Part shown: piece after piece, positions 61,813 through 64,000 of the stretch | Position numbering within the stretch: the first letter of the stretch is position 1 | Layout of the letters: the number at the start of each line of letters is the position of its first letter | Assembly (NCBI GenBank): GCA_947503525.1 | Contig: CANNEA010000002.1 | Coordinates: forward strand, 1-64,000 | Reading direction: 5' to 3' | DNA: 64,000 nt | DNA from: an uncultured Carboxylicivirga sp. | Lineage (GTDB): Bacteria; Bacteroidota; Bacteroidia; Bacteroidales; Marinilabiliaceae | Made by a program: the position numbers and the translations under genes | The notes under the pieces: generated by a model | Seen by the model: the letters and a program-made list of their open reading frames with translations, nothing else | Databases searched by the model: none | What the model was told of the DNA's origin: nothing

Positions 61813-64000
61813 TTATAAGTCCAGTTTAATTCCGAACGAAATGACTTTAACCCCAGGAATAACATTATTGGTTGTTCCATTGATGGCACCTTCAGGATCA
61901 AAGCCTTTATATTTGCTTAAAGTCCAGATGTTTTCCGCCGACACAAACACTTTAGCATTATTAACTTTAACTCGAGTGCTTAGTGTTTTGGGTAAAGTAT
62001 AGCTCAATGAAATATTCTTTAGGCGCAGATAACTGGCATCTTCCAAAAAGCGACTCGACATTTGGTTACCTTGATCCTGATTGTTTACAATGTATCGAGG
62101 CACATCGGTATATCTATTATTGGGTGTCCAGGCATTAGCAGCATCGGCGGCTAAATTGGAACTTGGTTGAACACCATCGTGCATACCCCCTGCATAATCG
62201 TAGTTATATACTTTATTACCTACACTGAAATAGAAATAAAAGCTAAAATCAAAACCTTTATAAGCAAAGTTATTATTGATACCTCCAAAGAAATCGGGTA
62301 GTGCCGATCCCTGACGAATACGTTCAGCATCACCATAATCACTTGTTACCTGACGTCCCGTTCCCAATGGATCAAGATAAGCAGATGTTAGCTCTTCATT
62401 ATTCGTAACGTCATCTGAGGCCGTATTTGTAAACCACATTGGCATACCATTTTCAGGATTTACACCGGCCCACTCACGCATATAAAATTGATATAGATCT
62501 GCACCCGGCTCAATTAATTTAGTACCTGAAATGATCTGATCAGATTCAATATTAAGTATCTCATTGGTATTAGTTGAAATATTGAAACCAAGGGTGTTTG
62601 AGTAAGGCTTATCTTTTATAAGATCCACAGATAATGTGGCTTCAAAACCGGTATTAACCATGGCTCCAAGATTGGTGGTAATTGAGCCAAAACCTTTTGA
62701 TGCTGATAAGGGCTTAGCAAATAGAAGTCCATCTGAATCGCGCTGGTAATATTCAAAGGATGCATCTACACGATTAAAGAATCTGGATTCTAAACCAATA
62801 TTGAAAGCTGTAATTTTCTCCCAATGCAGTTCAGTATTAGCCAACTGTGCAGCCGCAAGGCCTGAATAACCACCATAATTAGCACCCCCGGCATACAAAC
62901 CTAAAGAAGCATAATTACCAATACTACTGTTACCCGAAGTACCATAACTGGCTCTCAACTTTAAGTTATTTAACCAAGATAATTCCGGCATCCAGTCTTC
63001 TTCAGAAATACGCCATCCTCCACCAAATGAATAGAACACCCCGTACTTATAATTTTCACCAAAACGAGAGTTACCATCCGAACGTAAACTGGCACTTAGA
63101 TAATACTTACCGGCCAAACTGTACTTTACCTGACTTAAGTAGGAAATCATGTTCCACTCGGTAGATGAACTCGAAGGCATTTCTGGTGAGCTACCCCACA
63201 TTAATTCGTGACGGTTAGGTACTGAGAAACCAGTAACTCCCGCACTTAATCCTTCGTATTTTTCGCCATGTGCCTCGTAACCCAGTAAGGCTTCAAAGTT
63301 TGAGCGTTCATTTGATTTGTTATATCGTAATATATTCGAAATATTCCAGGCTGTATTATCTGCTACTGATTGAGTGCTACGCCCTTTTACACCAGCACCG
63401 TTACCATGATTCGGGTTATAATGATTTAAACCCTTATTCTGACTATAGTCAATCGAACCAGTTGTTCTGAAGCTTAAACTTGGCAGAATTTGAAAATCTA
63501 AAAATGCATTGATTAAACCTCGATTGGTTTTATACTCATACTTATCCATGTGGGATAAGGCAACGGGGTTAAAGTCGAAAACAGCAAGGTTATCCCAGTT
63601 GTAAGTGCCATCGGCATTTTTTACTGGCGAGGCCGCGTTGATCGCTTCAGCCGAACGTACCGGATTCGCATTTTCGGAACCTGAAGGCGGTGCATTTACT
63701 TTGGAGTGAGATAAGTGCGTACTCATACCGGCCGTTAAAAAGCTGGTGACCTTTTGAGATACATTAATTTTGTTGGTAAAGCGCTCGAAGTTGGCACCAA
63801 TTGTTGTACCACTATCACTAAAATAACCAAAGGAGAAAAATAACTGTGTATCCTGGTTTCCGCTCGATATGCTTAGATTGTAATTCTGTGTAATACCTGT
63901 TTTATATACCTGATCTCTCCAATCTGTATTGGTTAATACATTGGTTCCTGATATTAATTGGCCGGAGTCGTCTAATGGATTATCGCTTGAAAAAGGATTA
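61813..64000 (-). CDS. SusC/RagA-like TonB-dependent transporter, 5' end missing
   Basis: At least 729 codons are open and the frame runs off the window end; the first in-window ATG (63726) is internal, since the upstream frame continues without a stop and encodes barrel sequence. The C-terminal beta-barrel is visible (NLGAMVNTGFEATLS, LPDFFGGINNNFAYKGFDFSFYFYFS, KVFVSAENIWTLSKYKGFDPE). Plug, TonB box and signal peptide lie beyond the window. Partner of the SusD gene 38 bp downstream; outer-membrane importer. Confidence 0.95.
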   Translation of the reverse strand, partial: NPFSSDNPLDDSGQLISGTNVLTNTDWRDQVYKTGITQNYNLSISSGNQDTQLFFSFGYFSDSGTTIGANFERFTNKINVSQKVTSFLTAGMSTHLSHSKVNAPPSGSENANPVRSAEAINAASPVKNADGTYNWDNLAVFDFNPVALSHMDKYEYKTNRGLINAFLDFQILPSLSFRTTGSIDYSQNKGLNHYNPNHGNGAGVKGRSTQSVADNTAWNISNILRYNKSNERSNFEALLGYEAHGEKYEGLSAGVTGFSVPNRHELMWGSSPEMPSSSSTEWNMISYLSQVKYSLAGKYYLSASLRSDGNSRFGENYKYGVFYSFGGGWRISEEDWMPELSWLNNLKLRASYGTSGNSSIGNYASLGLYAGGANYGGYSGLAAAQLANTELHWEKITAFNIGLESRFFNRVDASFEYYQRDSDGLLFAKPLSASKGFGSITTNLGAMVNTGFEATLSVDLIKDKPYSNTLGFNISTNTNEILNIESDQIISGTKLIEPGADLYQFYMREWAGVNPENGMPMWFTNTASDDVTNNEELTSAYLDPLGTGRQVTSDYGDAERIRQGSALPDFFGGINNNFAYKGFDFSFYFYFSVGNKVYNYDYAGGMHDGVQPSSNLAADAANAWTPNNRYTDVPRYIVNNQDQGNQMSSRFLEDASYLRLKNISLSYTLPKTLSTRVKVNNAKVFVSAENIWTLSKYKGFDPEGAINGTTNNVIPGVKVISFGIKLDL

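Noticed and set aside
1-64000. CRISPR arrays
   Set aside because: No regularly spaced 20-40 bp repeats with unique spacers; the direct repeats found have periods of 426 and 466 bp.

Overview
The window looks like a marine, polysaccharide-degrading member of the Bacteroidota, plausibly Marinilabiliales (the order is inference). Supporting signs are two SusC/SusD pairs, many lipoproteins, type IX secretion (T9SS) sorting domains, Bacteroidota-type promoters (TTG, about 20 bp, TAnnTTTG), a transmembrane LuxR-type PUL regulator and clustered Cys-type sulfatases. No rRNA, CRISPR array or intact prophage was seen.

Region 1 (1-16490) is mostly housekeeping and accessory DNA. It holds two identical tRNA-Asn genes, a YkgJ-type Cys-cluster protein, a shortened XRE repressor, tRNA-Leu, an MFS transporter, recO, an aminotransferase-fold protein that has lost its PLP lysine, two secreted proteins, an M20 peptidase, an HNH nuclease beside a vsr fragment, and a DUF6261-like protein. 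Its most unusual part is 6016-9902. An intact tRNA-Arg(CCU) is preceded by a 426-bp tandem repeat. Each unit has a promoter-like element, tRNA-Arg 5' fragments whose D-loops are split by two different palindromes, and, in two units, a GIY-YIG nuclease gene. A full-length tRNA-Arg pseudogene about 3.7 kb upstream carries both palindromes in the same D-loop. From 13873 to 16490 the DNA appears non-coding and full of hairpins, including a 466-bp direct repeat.

Region 2 (16491-48482) is a large polysaccharide utilization locus. A divergent one-component membrane regulator (45651-48482) faces a minus-strand array: SusC, SusD, a LamG-type surface lipoprotein, four glucoamylase-like (PF10091, GH144-type) proteins, six sulfatases, two GH3 enzymes, an alkaline phosphatase and a metallophosphoesterase. 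PF10091/GH144 proteins and GH3 enzymes are known from beta-1,2-glucan breakdown. Six sulfatases and two phosphatases suggest an anionic, substituted glucan as the target. That substrate is inference.

Region 3 (48611-64000) has an Lgt-like membrane protein fused to a beta-barrel-like domain and a small PH-like membrane protein. It also has a second SusC/SusD operon (SusC cut by the window end) with a Fib_succ_major lipoprotein and a 2543-residue subtilisin carrying a T9SS sorting domain. This looks like a protein or peptide acquisition locus.
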